64,000 nucleotides of DNA from Penicillium oxalicum. Lineage: Eukaryota > Ascomycota > Eurotiomycetes > Eurotiales > Aspergillaceae. The notes below the pieces were generated by a model. That model was not told where the DNA came from. It made no database searches and saw only the letters and a program-made list of their open reading frames with translations. This document shows, one piece after another, positions 49,574 to 63,200 of the stretch. The stretch spans positions 2,542,001-2,606,000 of the forward strand of contig NC_064652.1 of NCBI RefSeq assembly GCF_001723175.1, given 5' to 3'. The translations under genes and the position numbers were made by a program. Position 1 is the first letter of the stretch; each line of letters begins with the position of its first letter.

Positions 49574-50681
49574 GAAGGTTGGATCTGGACTCTTTTGGTT
49601 TTTGGTTTTTGTTTGCTTGATGGTTGCTGGCGGTGGTAGTCGGTTTTTGTTGGTTTTTTTTTTTCATTCTTTCTTTTTGTGCTTTGTTCGATCTTTCTTT
49701 CTTACGGAACTGGTGTGCCAGATGCCTCTCTGCCTTGATGGGAAAGAGCACTGGAATAGCCACCGTCTCCGAGACACACGACGGGAGATGATTGATCTGT
49801 TCACGTTCCATGTCTGCAGATGCTACTCCATAGGGACCGAATATGTCAAGACCTGGAAGTCTTTGAAATTCAAAGTATCCTCAACCATGGAGAGAAGCAG
49901 AGAAGTATATCTGGATATCTGCATACAGTTTAGATCAATTCCGAGTAGTGTCACTTCCTATATCCACTTCCACTGGTAATATTTAGCTCAAGCCAACCTT
50001 TACCCCCCCAATCCCCTCGTGCCCTCGTCGTCACGGATGAAATTGATACCTTACAGTATACTCCTGACTATACACCCTCACTGATCCGTGGGAGAAAGAG
50101 CATGGTCCATATGCATTGTACTCAGATGAAACAGATGGCCAATTCCCATGCGAAAATGCACCGTGTCGTTGAGTTTCCTTGCTTCACGTATACCGTCGGT
50201 CTGGTGAGGTTTTAATTTTGCAAAGATTATTAAAGGTCCGAGTTTTGACCAAAACGCCCGCGCTCATCGCAAACTCGTCCGCCCTACGAGTGAAACGATG
50301 CTGATCTGACAAATGCCCGATGAATAGTGAGCTGCGTGAGAAGAGCCGAGGGAGTCTATGGGGCAAGCCTTTCATGGAAAAGGACTTTTTTTTGGGAAAA
50401 AGCTTAAGACATTGAAATCAAATTACTACTTGATCATCTCCAACTGCTGTCTCACCTCATCAACATCAATACTCGTGGATATCTTCATATAAAGCACCAA
50501 GTCACAATCTCAAGGCCCCAGGAGGGAGAAGGGACAAGGGTGCATGGAACAGACAGGCGCTGCAAAGAAGAGAGTTTATTGCGACCGAGCGAGGTTCTGG
50601 AACAGAAGGGGAAAACAGGGTTCCAAAGGAAAAAGCGACCGTCGGATATGGCTTTGTACAGAGATAGTCCCTTTAAACTCC
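49574..50681. other. Convergent 3' flanks, 1.1 kb, no gene
   Basis: This lies between the ends of the sugar transporter and pan1. T-rich runs follow the transporter stop (about 49590-49700), suiting 3' untranslated sequence and transcript ending. No gene is seen. Confidence 0.5.
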
Positions 50682-53600
50682 TCATAGCACCCGTCCGGCT
50701 GATGAGCTGGTGCTACGGTCATTGGTCTGAACCTTACGGAGACCCTTGCCCGCCTGAATAGAAGCAAGGAGAGCCGAACGATCGCCGGGGGCCCCACCCG
50801 CCGCAGCAGGAGGCGGTGGTGGAGGAGCTCCAGGAGCACCGCCTGGAGGAGGGGGAGGAGGGGGGGCACCGAAGGAGGGAGGTGGTGGTGGTGGCGGCGC
50901 TGCAGGAGCCCCGCCGACAGGGGGAGGAGGCGGCGGCGGCGGAGGTGCGCCAAATGGTACACCAGGAGTAACTGCAGGAGGTGGAGGTGGAGGAGGAGGG
51001 ATTCCAGCCGGAGGAGCCGGAGATGAGCCGTCTTCCACTTCCGCAGATGGCTGGGTTGCGGCAGGGGGAGGAGGCGGAGGCGGAGGAGCAATAGGACTGG
51101 CTTGCACCGGAGTCGAAGACTTATCTTCGTCCATGGCGCTCAGAGGACGTGGAGGGGCCATAGTGCCGAACAAAATGCTGGCGAGTTGCTTGGCGCTGCC
51201 ACCACCAGGGTGATCATCCTCGTCGTCAGACGAGTCAAATTCAGATCCAGCAGCAGACCAGTCATCGCTGTCTTCGGGCCGAGCTCGAGTCTTACGCTCC
51301 AAGGGAACAGCGCCGGTGAAAGAGGGCTTAAGAGGCTCTTGCTTCTCCTGTTGAGCAAGGCGGTGGAAAGGATTGGTAGACTGAGAGGCTGGGGGCGAGG
51401 TGACCGAGGGCTCCGACGGCGGCTGACTCAAGGACTTGAAGTAGGGGTTCTTTGACTCAGCATCGGGGCTCACAATATTTCCAGCCTCGGAGAAGGGGGC
51501 TGCAACTGGTGCGACGGGTTCAGGGGTAGCAATGGTGGGAATGGATGGGGGAGCGGGAGGAGGGGGAGAAGAGAGGACCTGGCTTTGCGTAGGAGTGCTA
51601 TTTTGAGGGGGTGGTGATATCCACGGGACCCTCATCATCTGAAGAGTCTTCATCCATACCCTCCAGCTCACGCTGAAGCTGCCGCTCACGTTCTTTGGCA
51701 GCCTCAAGCTCAGCCCGCTGGGCTGCAAGTCTGGCCTCCTGCTCCTTTGCTTGACGGGCAGCTTCTTCCCGGCGACGCTTCTCTTCCTGCTTCTTGATCT
51801 TTCCTTGACGAACCTGCTCTTCAAGAGCTTTGAGCTTGGCTTCCTGGGCTTCTTTCTCCGGTAGGAACTCCTCTTCGCGCTGCTTGGCTTCCTCTCTATG
51901 GTATGGATTAGCAACAAATCATATTTTCATTGATCTGCGAAGCAAAACTTACTCCAGACGCTGTGTCTCGACCTCTTGCAGCTCTTGCTCCTCCCTAATG
52001 GCTTGCTCCCGGACGACATCTTCGGCCTTCTTCGAGTCGGCCTGACCAGCACTGTCGGTGCGGGCGCGCCGAGAGGGCGGCGCAGGGGGCGGCTTCTTGC
52101 CCGCAGTCTTAGAGGCCGCTGGTGCAGGTGTGGACGTGGGTGCAGTTCCACCGCGCTCCTCGGCAAGGCGTCGTTGTCGTTCTGCCTCCCGCTTGGCATC
52201 TTCCTCCTCTGCACGCCTAACCCGCTCTTCACGTTCGCGCTTTTCTCGTTCCTGGCGCTGTGCGAGAGTCTCGGTGGAGTCGCTTGGTTTCAGGCCCGCC
52301 GCAGCCATACGCTCAGCAATACGCTTTTGGGCACGCTCGCGAGCTGCTGCCACGCGGTCTTCATGCGTGCCTCCCGGAATGGACCCAGTAGAGGAAGTTG
52401 AGGCGGGGACGTGAGAAGGCTCAACTGGCGATGCCGCAGATGAACGGCCCTGAACAGGCGAGGCAGCCGTAGGTCGCTGGCGTTCCTCTTTGCGAACACT
52501 AGCAGTTCGACTGCTACGGGCAAGATCAAAGATGAAGTCACGAATGGTGTCCTCCACGCCCAACGCGTCTTCCCAACGGCGCTTCTCGTGTTCACGGGTT
52601 GAGTTCTCGCCTTGCTCACGCAGACTGTCCTCCAGGCTCTTTGCAAAGTCTCGCACACTCTCCTCGACATCCCGAGTCATAGCATCGTTGCGCTCCCGTT
52701 CAGCCTTGACGTTGTTGTTCTCTGCCTCGAGGCGACGAGCAGCCTGACCGTCGTCATCAACACCGGCAGGAATGGGGCGACCAGCAAGCTCAGCAGCGCG
52801 AGCTTGCATGCGGGCGCGGGCACGAGCCTTGATGCGATCAGCCTCAGTGATGGAGCCACCAGGACCAGTGCCGACAATGTTGCCCGCACTACCTGGATGA
52901 GCCTTGGCGTCCTTGAGGCGGAAAAGCTCGAGCTTGGCATCGGCAATCTCACGCTCAATCCGTCGAACATCCGAGGCAACCTGAGGAACCTGATCCTCGT
53001 AAGCCTGCAATTGGCGACGAAGGGATCGTCGCTCGGCTCCGTTGTCCAAGCCACGGAAGGCAGCGTTAGGATGAGTGTCGATATCGTCTTGAACGCGACG
53101 AATACGATCCATTAGGCTCTCGGCCTCACGGCGATCCATGCGGTCGAGAGACTCGTCGTCCTCAGCGCGGTTCTCATCCTGGAAATCCACGGCATCGAGC
53201 ATGATTTTCGCCTCGCGGATCTTCTTTTGGAGTTGTTGCACAGTCAGCTCCTCCGTCTCGGACGCCTGGGATGAGGGCGCAGGGGACGGAGTTCGTCCAT
53301 CCTGGCCCACGCGGCGACGTGCACTGGAGCGATAGCCACCAGCAGCATCGTTGTTTTTGAACATCGTAGCATCCTTGCGGACCATGCCAGACGAACCAGG
53401 GCTACCCGCACGGAAAGAATGATCTTTGAGGTAGCTGACACCAGTTTTCTGGGGTTGCAAGAACGCACCAGTAGCTTTGCGGTTCTCGGCATCCTGAGAC
53501 AAAAGGGACTTCACAGTGCCGATGGACTCGTCCAGATGCCGAGTAGACGAAGGAACGAGCTCTGGAGGGAGGCGGTTGGGTATAGGGTGGTCATTGCGAG

Positions 53601-55265
53601 CGAGATAGGTCAGGTGTATAGCCACTGCAAACTCGTCCATGTTGAGACGACCACGGTTGTGGGGGTCTGCAAGCGTCCAGATTCGCTCCAAGTCGTTGCG
53701 GCTCAGACCACATTGTCCAATCATCTCAATGAAGGTCTCACCACTCACAAATCCGGTGCGACGACTATCCCATTCACGAAAGATATTATCATAGAGCCTC
53801 TTCTCGTCCTTCGAGATAGCCCAAATAGTGGATTTGCCAAAATATTTTTCGCTGACGAACCCACTCCCATGACCGGGTGGAGGTATCGTCTGCTGCTTCA
53901 TACCTCCAAGATTGGGGAGTCCCTGTGCAGGTATGTTGATAGAGCCCCATTGGCCTGGCATACCCGTGGACTGAGCAATGATACCTGTAGGCTGGGCGGC
54001 CAATCCACCGGTCTGTGAAGGGCTGACACTTGAGCCAAATCCAGTCGGCATCGGCGGCATCGGTGGACGCAGTCCAGTATAACCTGTAGCTTGGGGGTTG
54101 TTCATCAAGCCAGTTTGCTGTGGTTGCAGGAATTGAGATTGGTTCTGACTGGGGTAGCCCGTCTGCTGAGGCGGCACGCCAGTCGGCTGAGGGAAGAACC
54201 CAGTCGGCTGGGCAGTAAGCTGCGAGAGAAGCTGTTGATTGCCGGGCTGCTGGGGCTGAGGCTGCTGAACGATTGGAGGGGTTGACTTATTCTCCAGCAG
54301 AGGTGCATCGAAACTAGGAACGTTGGTGCGGGGTGCAGAGTCGAGTTGTTCGTCGGGCACATCGAATGAAATAATGTCGACCATACTGGAGACCTCATTC
54401 TTGATTTTCTCGGGCAGAGTCGAGGGGATTTCGCGACCGTTCAGACGAACGTTACAAAGATACATGGCCAAGGCAAATTCCGGGAAGAAAAGCTGGCCCG
54501 ACTTGGTCGAATCGGAAAGGACCCAGATCTTGGAGAGATCGCTACCAGGGAGCTTGGAGCGCATCAGCAAATCTCTCGCCTTGTCACCTATACAGACATC
54601 ATCAGTCAGAATTTGTAAATGAAGACAGTCTATAGGTATTGCCGCGATGATCACCGACCTTCCATTGTCTTGCTATCGCCAACCGCGGACTTGAACAACT
54701 GCTCGAACTTGGCTTGATCCTGGGCAGTGATGAACGACAACCGGATACTAGGGATCCGCGATCCTGATTTTGGCGGAACCTGAGGACGTTGCCCGCCATC
54801 TGCTTGGAAGGAATTGGCAATCTCGGACGAGGTCTTGGGCCGACTAGGGAGGCCAGTAGGTTGCGATAATTGGAATTGAGGAGCTGGTTGCTGCGACTGG
54901 GTTTGACCGGGGTATCCAGTAAGCTGGGGTTGTTGGTATCCTGTCTGCTGCGGTTGTTGTTGTTGCTGTTGCTGCGGTTGTTGGCCAGGGAAGCCGGTAA
55001 ACTGCGGCTGGAGCTGCTGACTTGCGGGGAACCCCGTGGCTTGGGGTTGAAGCTGAGCGCTGCCAAATGGCGAAGGCTGTCCCGCGAATCCCGTGGGCTG
55101 AGGCGCAAACCCTGTTGGCTGCGGCTGCTGCATCGGAGCTTGCTGCTGGCCCTGACCGAATTGCGAATATGAGGGCTGCTGCGGCTGCTGCTGCTGCATG
55201 AACGGTGCCTGGCCTGGACGACCAGCGGCACCGCCGCCGAGGAAAGAATTCGACGAGGAGAACAT
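50682..55265 (-). CDS. pan1: Actin cytoskeleton and endocytosis scaffold Pan1, about 1484 aa, with one frameshift
   Basis: Pan1 joins endocytic coats to Arp2/3-driven actin at cortical patches. The exons are 54659-55265, 51953-54587 and 50682-51895, with introns of 71 and 57 bp. The join TMEG/DKARDL lies inside the first EH domain and QRLE/EEAKQ inside the coiled coil. The Gln-rich N-terminus has repeated Q-x-TG(F/Y) units. EH1 is about residues 175-270 ([21 protein letters not shown]) and EH2 about 460-545 ([34 protein letters not shown]). A long charged coiled coil follows (about 650-1160), then a polyproline region and a WH2 actin-binding motif (about 1455-1475, [17 protein letters not shown]). 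The frame breaks at a G5 run, 51607-51611: DITTPSK then stop on one side, NSTPTQSQ in another frame. One fewer base there restores [13 protein letters not shown] and the whole C-terminus. Confidence 0.93.
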
Positions 55266-56075
55266 TGTGAGAAGCTTCACGCTCTCCTGAGGCGAATTGA
55301 TAGATTCAATCCCAGAGACGAGCAACCGGATGGGAGGGAGAGACAGAACACAGCTGCCGAGGGGGTGGCTAGTGCAGGTGTGATTTCCAGGACTCAGGAG
55401 CAACGTAGTTAAATGACGCTGTTGTCGGAACGTGGAGGCACGCTAATCCCGAAGTGGTGCTTAGTCACCGTCGGGTCCCCGCCTGGAGCCCTCGTGCCTG
55501 AAACCGAGAGTGTACCCGGACGTGAACCTAAATTGCGTGAATGCAGATCAACAGAGTATCTCTTCTCTCCTTGACAACGTGCAAGAATTCTTGAAGTAAT
55601 TTGAATCTCAGGGCTGATGACTGATTACTGATTTTTTCTTTGGTTACTGGAATGTTCAGATTCCCTATATTATGGCCCGGCGCGAGCACATGTTAGGCCA
55701 ATCGAGCCAATAGCACATATCGCCAATCATAGCATGCATATTGCCCGATGAGGGGATTTTAACCAGAAGGAGGAGTGAGAATATAGGAGTTAATCAGATT
55801 TTGGGAGATTGGTATCATGCTCGATACATGGCCTAATGCACATGTAGAGAAATTTGAAGAAAGAAAGTCCTAGCCGGGACTATGCAACCCAAACAATAAG
55901 AAAAGAAGCAGGAGAAGAAGCAAGTCGAGCCCGAAGGAGAAAAGTTGAAAAGCAAAAGGGAAGAGAGTCCAGAAGATCGGGCCTGTCCACGTGTCACTGG
56001 TCGAACCGGACCGAGCAATTGCAGGACTCGGAGCGGTCGAGGCAGATGGAAAGGCGCATAGATTCCTGTGGACGT
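55266..56075. other. Intergenic between rpb11 and pan1
   Basis: This 810-bp stretch holds the pan1 promoter (minus strand) and the 3' flank of rpb11. No gene is seen. Confidence 0.5.
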
Positions 56076-57372
56076 CTACTCGCCCATGTTCTGCTGCTGG
56101 TTGGCAGCGTTCGCCATCTTGCGAAGTTCATACTCTTTGGTGAACTCGCGGGAGAGGATGCCAAGGTCCTTGATGAGGGCCTGGCAGGCGTTGACGACGG
56201 CCGTGCGGGGAGTGATGGTCCCGTCGGTCTGGACGCGGAGGAGGAAGTTGGGCGTCAAGGGGTGAGGAACCTGGAGAGAATATGAGCAATGTTGTCATGT
56301 ACTAAAAGAGAAATGATATGTTTGGGTTTGACATACCTTGTACGCGGCGAAGGTAACATGGGCAGTCTTGAGGAGACGACTGCGGATCATGTTGCCCAGG
56401 GTGTGATCTTCCTTGTGGAAGGTGAAGATCGCGGCGGAGGGCAGACCTAGCAATCAACATTTAGTACAGTCATGATACATGGCAACAACGACGCAGGAAG
56501 CAAACTCACGGGTGTCAACCTCGACCTCGATCTTCTTCTCCCCGGGGGCGAGCAAGATCGCTTCGTATCTAGAGATGGCTATTAGTTTTGATTATCTTAC
56601 TGGGTGAAGCAGAAAGCAACAAAAGCAACAAAAGCAACAAAAGCAACAACAGCAGCTGAGAGCCACGGAAGGAAGGGCAAAGGCAATCTCTGGTGTTGCC
56701 CCATGTTCACTATCAAAAACTCACGGATCCTGGCGGTCATCAACTTCATCGAGAGGTTCTCCATGAGGCCGACGAGGTGGATGAGATCGGGTATCACCCA
56801 GTCGGCTAAAAGCAACCGTGGCTGTCGTGAAATCAAAGTGTGAAGGGAAAGGGGCACGAGGAGGCGACATCTTGAAGATATGACAAGGTTTGGAATGAGG
56901 TTGGGAGGTGGTTTAGGGAGACGTGAAGGCAGAGTAGAAATTGAGGACGCGCGGGTGAGGAAAAGAGCACCAAAAAAAACCACAAGCAGAGCAGCACGAC
57001 CAACAAACATTGTCCTTGGGACGCACAAACTGGGTGTTCAAGCTTGACAAACAATGGCAGGAGCGATGGGCGGTAAAGCGAAAGTAGAAATGGAAAGAAC
57101 GAAGCTCAAACAAGCACAAGAGCAGTGGGACTGAAGTGCATCCATTTCACCCAATCTCGGAAGACATCTATCAGTTCAAGGCTGAGCCGGGCTTTGCACC
57201 TTGCCCGTATCACTTGAGACGCTCTCAGCGAATCACAATTATAATGGGTAGGCATCATTGAGAACTCCAGGTGCATCTTGGAAATATTCGAGAATGACAA
57301 GAAAAAGACCACGACAATGAGGCAAGAACTGAAGTCTCAATTTTTTTTCACTCACCGGTCTGGGGCGTTCAT
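56076..57372 (-). CDS. rpb11: RNA polymerase II subunit Rpb11, 126 aa
   Basis: Rpb11 pairs with Rpb3 in the core of RNA polymerase II, like one half of the bacterial alpha dimer. There are four exons: 57356-57372 (17 bp, MNAPDR, the same opening as yeast), 56510-56568, 56337-56446 and 56076-56270. Joins give [26 protein letters not shown] and [13 protein letters not shown]. The family core is [16 protein letters not shown], followed by [22 protein letters not shown] and a C-terminal helix ([15 protein letters not shown]). Introns 2 and 3 are 63 and 66 bp, but intron 1 (56569-57355) is 787 bp, very long for this type of genome. The start choice rests on that conserved MNAPDR. Length is close to yeast Rpb11 (120 aa). 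Confidence 0.94.
56604..56652. repeat. AGCAACAAA-type 9-bp tandem repeat in rpb11 intron 1
   Basis: About four to five direct copies of a unit close to AGCAACAAA lie inside the long first intron, some 35-85 bp upstream of its acceptor on the minus strand, where it reads as a pyrimidine-leaning TTTGTTGCT repeat. Length variation between isolates is likely. Confidence 0.8.
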
Positions 57373-60239
57373 CTTGGAATCGCCCGGTGAAGCTGGGTAG
57401 GCGAGGAAGGAAAGAAGACCAAAGGGGTCTCGACCGATTTATATAGACTCCGACTGACAAGCTGACAGTCGATGGTAAGGTGAGAAGCTCGAGGGTCCCT
57501 TCGAAGCAGCAATCAAGGCGAATATAGATCTTGCCTTGTCATTCGCTGCTGGATGCCGCAAGACTAGTCTGAAGAAGGGAAATCTGGAATAGCGGACGCT
57601 ATGTTTGTATGAGCTGCGAGGTCTAAGCTGTACTGCCTAATGAATAGGGCGACCCTCGAAAGCAAGCTCTGATATATCCAGCTATTAAGCTCTGGAACTT
57701 GTAGGCAACGACGGAGGTTGTAGCGGATCACTCTTTAGATGACGAGAGGTTCCTCGTTGTGAGCGGTCCATGATATTGGCCACGTGATGAGATTGCAGGT
57801 TCAGCCATGGGTAATCATGACCTCACGTGACCTTGTTTGACCTGGCAGCAACATGATCTGTACTCGGTAGAATAGGCATACGTGGAAGGTCCTTGGAAAA
57901 CTGACACGATAATATGATGAACACTACATTTCTCTTGTGAAGTATATGTGATCTGAACGTAAAGTCAAGACAGCTGCTCCTGAATCAATGTCTAAACGAC
58001 ATAGCTTAGTCACTGATTGTCAGTGGAGCAAACATCACCTGATTCTCAACCTCACCTTACTCTGATCTCCACATTTCCCGCATGGCTTGGTTCCGCTAAG
58101 CACTAGGTTTAGTGAATTTATGCGATTGAGTCTTCATCTGAGTGTTTATGGCTGTTCGATCTATGAGGACCTACAACACAGGGACATCAATGTTTGTAGA
58201 GAACTTAGGTAGAAAAATTGGACCCACAACGTCTCTGTCGGCCGCAGAAACGAAGCGCGGATGATACTAGTCCCGACTAGGTGGATATGTACATGACCCA
58301 AGCGGCATAGCACATAAAAATTCTAGAACCTCTACTTTCCCACGAAGAATTCCGTTTCCCGTCCATCTGAAATGGTTTCATCCCAAATCATACTAAATGA
58401 CCATGCCGATCAATCCAAGGCTTTTCACACATGTATATACACCCTTACCCCTAACTTTGTCTTGCTGGTCTAGTCCTTAAGCCATGAAGGTAACTAACTA
58501 CCTCTAAGATACAATGGCAGAATCATACAAAGAGACCTCAACTTGTTACCCACACTGTATATGAATCGTGCAACCTTCATACTACTAGTAGATACCTAAC
58601 TAATCGACCTCACGACGCACTCCCAATCGCCCACCTAATGAAGAGGGGGGTAAATGCCTCTACCATTCCAAGTGATATGTATATATCTGAGCACTTCAAG
58701 CTACCTAACCTAGCTTTCTTAATACTCGGGTCCCTGCGGAATCTGATCAGCTACGAAACCAAGTGGAGGCCCATACACTACCAATAAAGTGCTTTAATGC
58801 CGCCTACAGCAACATGCACACCACCTACTACGAATGATCTGCCTATGACATGCGATATTCATCATTATTCATATTCATTACATATATATGCAAGTCCTCA
58901 ACTCGAACCCGACACCAAGGCCGACTGCCTAGGGCAGTCCATGCAAAAACTCACCTTTATTTCCATGCTGGCAACCTAGGCTTGAACCTTACTACACATG
59001 AAACACCAAGGCCAAAGCATACACCATAAATGAAGCCCTGTACGACCTATGAGGTATTTTTTATTGTTATCAGAGGCTCTATCCTGTTTTGAATATAGAA
59101 GTCCTTCCACACAGACTGTGGTACCTAGGGAACATGAATGGTGAGACTCCTGGATTTTGAGTCATACATAGGTTTGATGTGGAAACCAAGGTGATGTCCC
59201 CGTTGGCTTCCATGTTATCGTGACATAATTGGGACCGCATCTTGACCTCAGTGCTTCCATGCCAGTAGATCAATCGATCAAGCACCAAATACGTGTGAAC
59301 AAAATTGTTAGTAGATGTAAAGTCCACGCTCCAGACGGCCCCATCCATCCAGCATTCAATGAATCAACACCAGACCAGGTGATCGAGTGCCTGAACAACT
59401 TGGTACCCTGGTCCAAGTCTGAGCTCAGTGAAGAGGCTCTTAGTTCCCATCATACTGCTAAACCCCCAACAGCGAACAAAAAACACCAGGAAAATGGAAA
59501 CACGATGGAAATACGTATCGATTGTCTTCACACCATAAGATATTATATAATGCACATAGGTAGGTAGGTACTACTACTACCTAGATAGATAGAGGCCCCT
59601 TGGCAAGGGCAATCGCATCGCCAGGCGAACAAAAATCGGAAAGAAGCACAGCAAGACAGGAATACCAAAGTGGTGAGAATGCGAGAAAAGCTTTCAACGA
59701 ACAAGCCGGACATGGGAAGGAGAATGCAGGAAAAGTGGATAGAAAATGCCATGCCTGCCTGCGCCAATGCCAAAAAAAATAAAATCAAAAAGCATATATG
59801 GACGTATTCAAGTGGGGAGGAAAACAGATGTGCCCGTGCTGTGACCGTTGGCGTACATCTCGAGTGAGGCGAGACTGGGAAAGGGGCTAGTCAACGAGGA
59901 TGGGCAGGGAAGCCGAGTAGGAATGGTGCCAGGCTGGTTGGAGGAACTTTTGGAAACTTTTTCTCAATCCGTTCTCAGACGTGCCAATGGCAGTCAGCGG
60001 AGTGGGAAATGCAAAATGCAAACTTCCCGAGGGAGCGTTGAATTATGTGCGTTGAATGGATATCATGCGGGAATTGCACGAAAAGGAGACAAATAACAGA
60101 CATGGACCGGGATGTTGCAATATTAAGATCCTATACAGCAGCATAGCAGCATCGAAACGATACAAGAGCGTGCGCCAGGCCAATGTACCCCACACATCAA
60201 AAAGAGAAGAAATGCACGGGAGGACTCGACTCGATATCA
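57373..60239. other. Intergenic, 2.87 kb, no gene recognised
   Basis: The rpb11 upstream region and the 3' flank of the disordered-protein gene meet here. It is AT-rich with scattered short tandem tetranucleotides (59558-59592, GGTA and GATA types). No coding frame of interest and no RNA gene was found. Confidence 0.5.
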
Positions 60240-63200
60240 TCAGTGCACAGCGCTCAGAAGATCTCCGAGTGAAGAGGCGCCCCGCTTCACCTTCCAACCG
60301 CTCTTTTTCTTCTCTCGTTTCTTCATCATCTCCGCCCATCCCTCGTCATCGTCATCGTCATCTTGACCAGCGGGTTTACGACCAGGAGGAGTTTGACTGG
60401 TGCGTGAGACGGGCCGGACAGTCACGGTGGCGAGGGAGGATGACTTGGGCAGCTTATTTTGAGGGTGCTGAATGGAAGGTGCAGGTGAGTGGTGTCGGTG
60501 TTCGTGGTTCCAGGCCTGGTTTGGTGGCGCGAGGCCGGGGCCAGGCTCACCCGCCATGACGGATACGGGTCGATATCGAGATGCGAGACCCGCATTGCTG
60601 CGCTCCGAAGGCGCAATGGAAGGAGCATAGCCGGCGGTACTCGGTCGGAAGGGTGGACCGCTTGGCAAATTGGGGAGTGGCGAGCCTCGACGTGCCGCAA
60701 TGTTGGGGTCGACCATACTCATGGTCCGCTGCTGATCATAGCCAACCGGAGGCATTGCCCCCCCTTGACTTTGCATGGACATGGGGCGCAAGTAGCCGTT
60801 GTTCATGTTCATGCCCATGGTGGAAGGGGAACCACTCATCGGACGACCGGGCATCATGGGAGGAGGACCCATCTGTCCACCCTGCCCAGGCATACCTCCC
60901 ATCATCATTGCAGGTGGCATAGCACCGGACATCATCGGCGGAGCAGCGGCCATCCCCGGCATACCTTGCATACCTTGCATCTGCATCATCTGTCCCATCC
61001 ATTGCATCTGCATCTGCACCATGTTCTGCATTTGGTGGGAAAGATTCACCGAGGCCTGCTCGCTGGGAGTCATCGGCGCCGGCTGGCCCATCATAGTGTA
61101 AGGTCGAGGCACACCGTGGGGACTATTCATGCCCATCTGCATCTGCTCATACATTGCCATGGGATTAGGGCTGCCACCGCCGGCTCTCCGAGCCGCCCTG
61201 CTACGTTCCTCGTGAGCAATGACGCCGACCAACCCACCCGGTGGAGGGGCTGGAGAAGGAGGACCTCCGTATACCGAGCTGGCGCCGCCGCCCAAAGCTA
61301 AAGATTCGCGGTTGGGTGGGTTGACGATTCGGGAGCCAAAGTACGGATCTTGGGGCAGGTTCCGGGCAAAGACCGGCAAACTACCTCGATGACCGGCGTC
61401 GGCGGCAGCCAGGGAAGTCGAGGATGAGCCGAAAGGGTGCATGGCTGCACGGAGATTAGGATGGGAGCTGGCGTTTGCCAAGCGGGTTGGGGGACGGTTA
61501 CGGTTTGGAAACCCATGAGCGGCAAGAATGCCCAGGGGGACCTCCTCATCTTCTTCCTCGTTGCTGCTCTTGCCACTGGAGGACTTTTCACCCGGATTGG
61601 AGGAACGGATGGGCAGATTGGGCACGCTGTTACTGGCGGTGGCTGTTCCCGGGCGAAGCAAAGGGGACGGATTTGGTTGGCCCGTCACCTTCTGCATCTG
61701 CTGTCGGTAGAGGGAAAGGTGAGCCTCTTGCTTGCGGCGTTGTCGCTCGGCCGCGCGCTGCTTCTCGAGCTCATCCTCCTCGTCGTCGAAATCCTCTTGC
61801 TCAGACCCATCCTCGCTCCGCGTGGCATCACTGTTGGTGCGTCGGAGTTCCTGTTGCTGCCGGTAGTGTTCAAACTGGGACGGAGTCATGACTTTGTTTC
61901 CGGGCGAGGATGACTGCTTCGGCATGTTCTCCGCAAACTGAACCGCCAGCCTCGCGTCATCGAGATCATTGTCCTTGGGAGAGGGAGAGGGTTGCGGGGC
62001 GAACATATTGTCGTCCACGGTGGGACTCAAGGCCGGAGAGCCGGTTGCTTTGCCCTTATCCAGCAGCGGCGTCTCACCTGAAGGGGAGACCGCTGCCTCT
62101 TCCCACTGGGATGCGGATCCCCTCGCCCATGGCATCGATGACAAGACCATCTTGGCGTCCTCGTCGTCCACTGGGTTGGTCTCTTGCTCCGCCGGGTAAA
62201 AGCCGCTTCTTCGTAGTCCAGCCGAGGGCCGTCGGTTAGGGCTGGCCAAAGCGCGGTGCGAGGTTGTAGCGCCCAGCATCTGCGCCGGCGAAGGGGAGGG
62301 TTTACGGGGCCCAGTAAGGACGGGAGAAGTGACGTCTTGATTGGGGCTGTTCAGCAGGTTCTCGCCCGAGTGTCGACTGTCCCACGAGTATTGAGAGGGC
62401 TCCACCTGCACTGTCCGGTCTGTGTTGATGGGAGTCGGTCGGCCCGCCCTGTTTTCCTGGAGAGGAGGCGGAGCGTGTTTGGGTGGGGATGAGGAATACT
62501 ATGCACCCAGTCACACTGTTAGCATGTCACGTCCATCTCGTTTGTTTCCCATCCCTTGCCTCGGGCCCAGACCCCAAGGTGGTTGCACATACCGGTGAGA
62601 TCCTCTGTGGAGACGGTTCCCGCATCAAGGCACTTTGTCGTTTACCCAAATGATCAAACATCTTTCCAAAATCATCCCCGCTGGTCCCTAAATCAAAGTT
62701 GAGCTGTGCGTCTGGTAGCCTGGGTGGGGTGGCGGTGTCATCCGTGCTGCCACTGTAGGCGCGAGGCTTGGGCACATCCGGTTGAGGGTCATGTTTGCCA
62801 TGCCGAGGGGATGCGGGGTTCGTCGAACTCTTGCTAAATCGTCCACCAAACGAAAACGTCCTGCCGGCGGCTCGTAGGGCACCGGCGAGAGGGGGCGGGG
62901 CGGGAATATCATGGATTCTCGCATGGGGGGACGAGGGACCATCGGGCAGTGGGATCTCCGTTGACGACGGCAGGGTGGATGAGGAGCTCTGCCGCGTTGA
63001 TGTTGAGCTTTCGTATTGGGGACCACTGTGACGGCGACCGGTCAGTCGGTCCTTGAGAGAATCCATGGTCCGGGGACGGGCATACCGCGTCTTGCTCAAG
63101 GGATGTTCTGCCCCAGCAAAGATGTTGTCCGGGTCCTCGATGCTGGCATGTCCTTCGCTCAGACGCTTGGTGAGCGCCTCGTCGGTCAAGGATCGTTGAT

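Noticed and set aside
60489..61301. 270-codon plus-strand frame rich in His and Arg
   Set aside because: It is antisense to the low-complexity Met/Gln/Pro part of the disordered protein; composition follows from that repeat.
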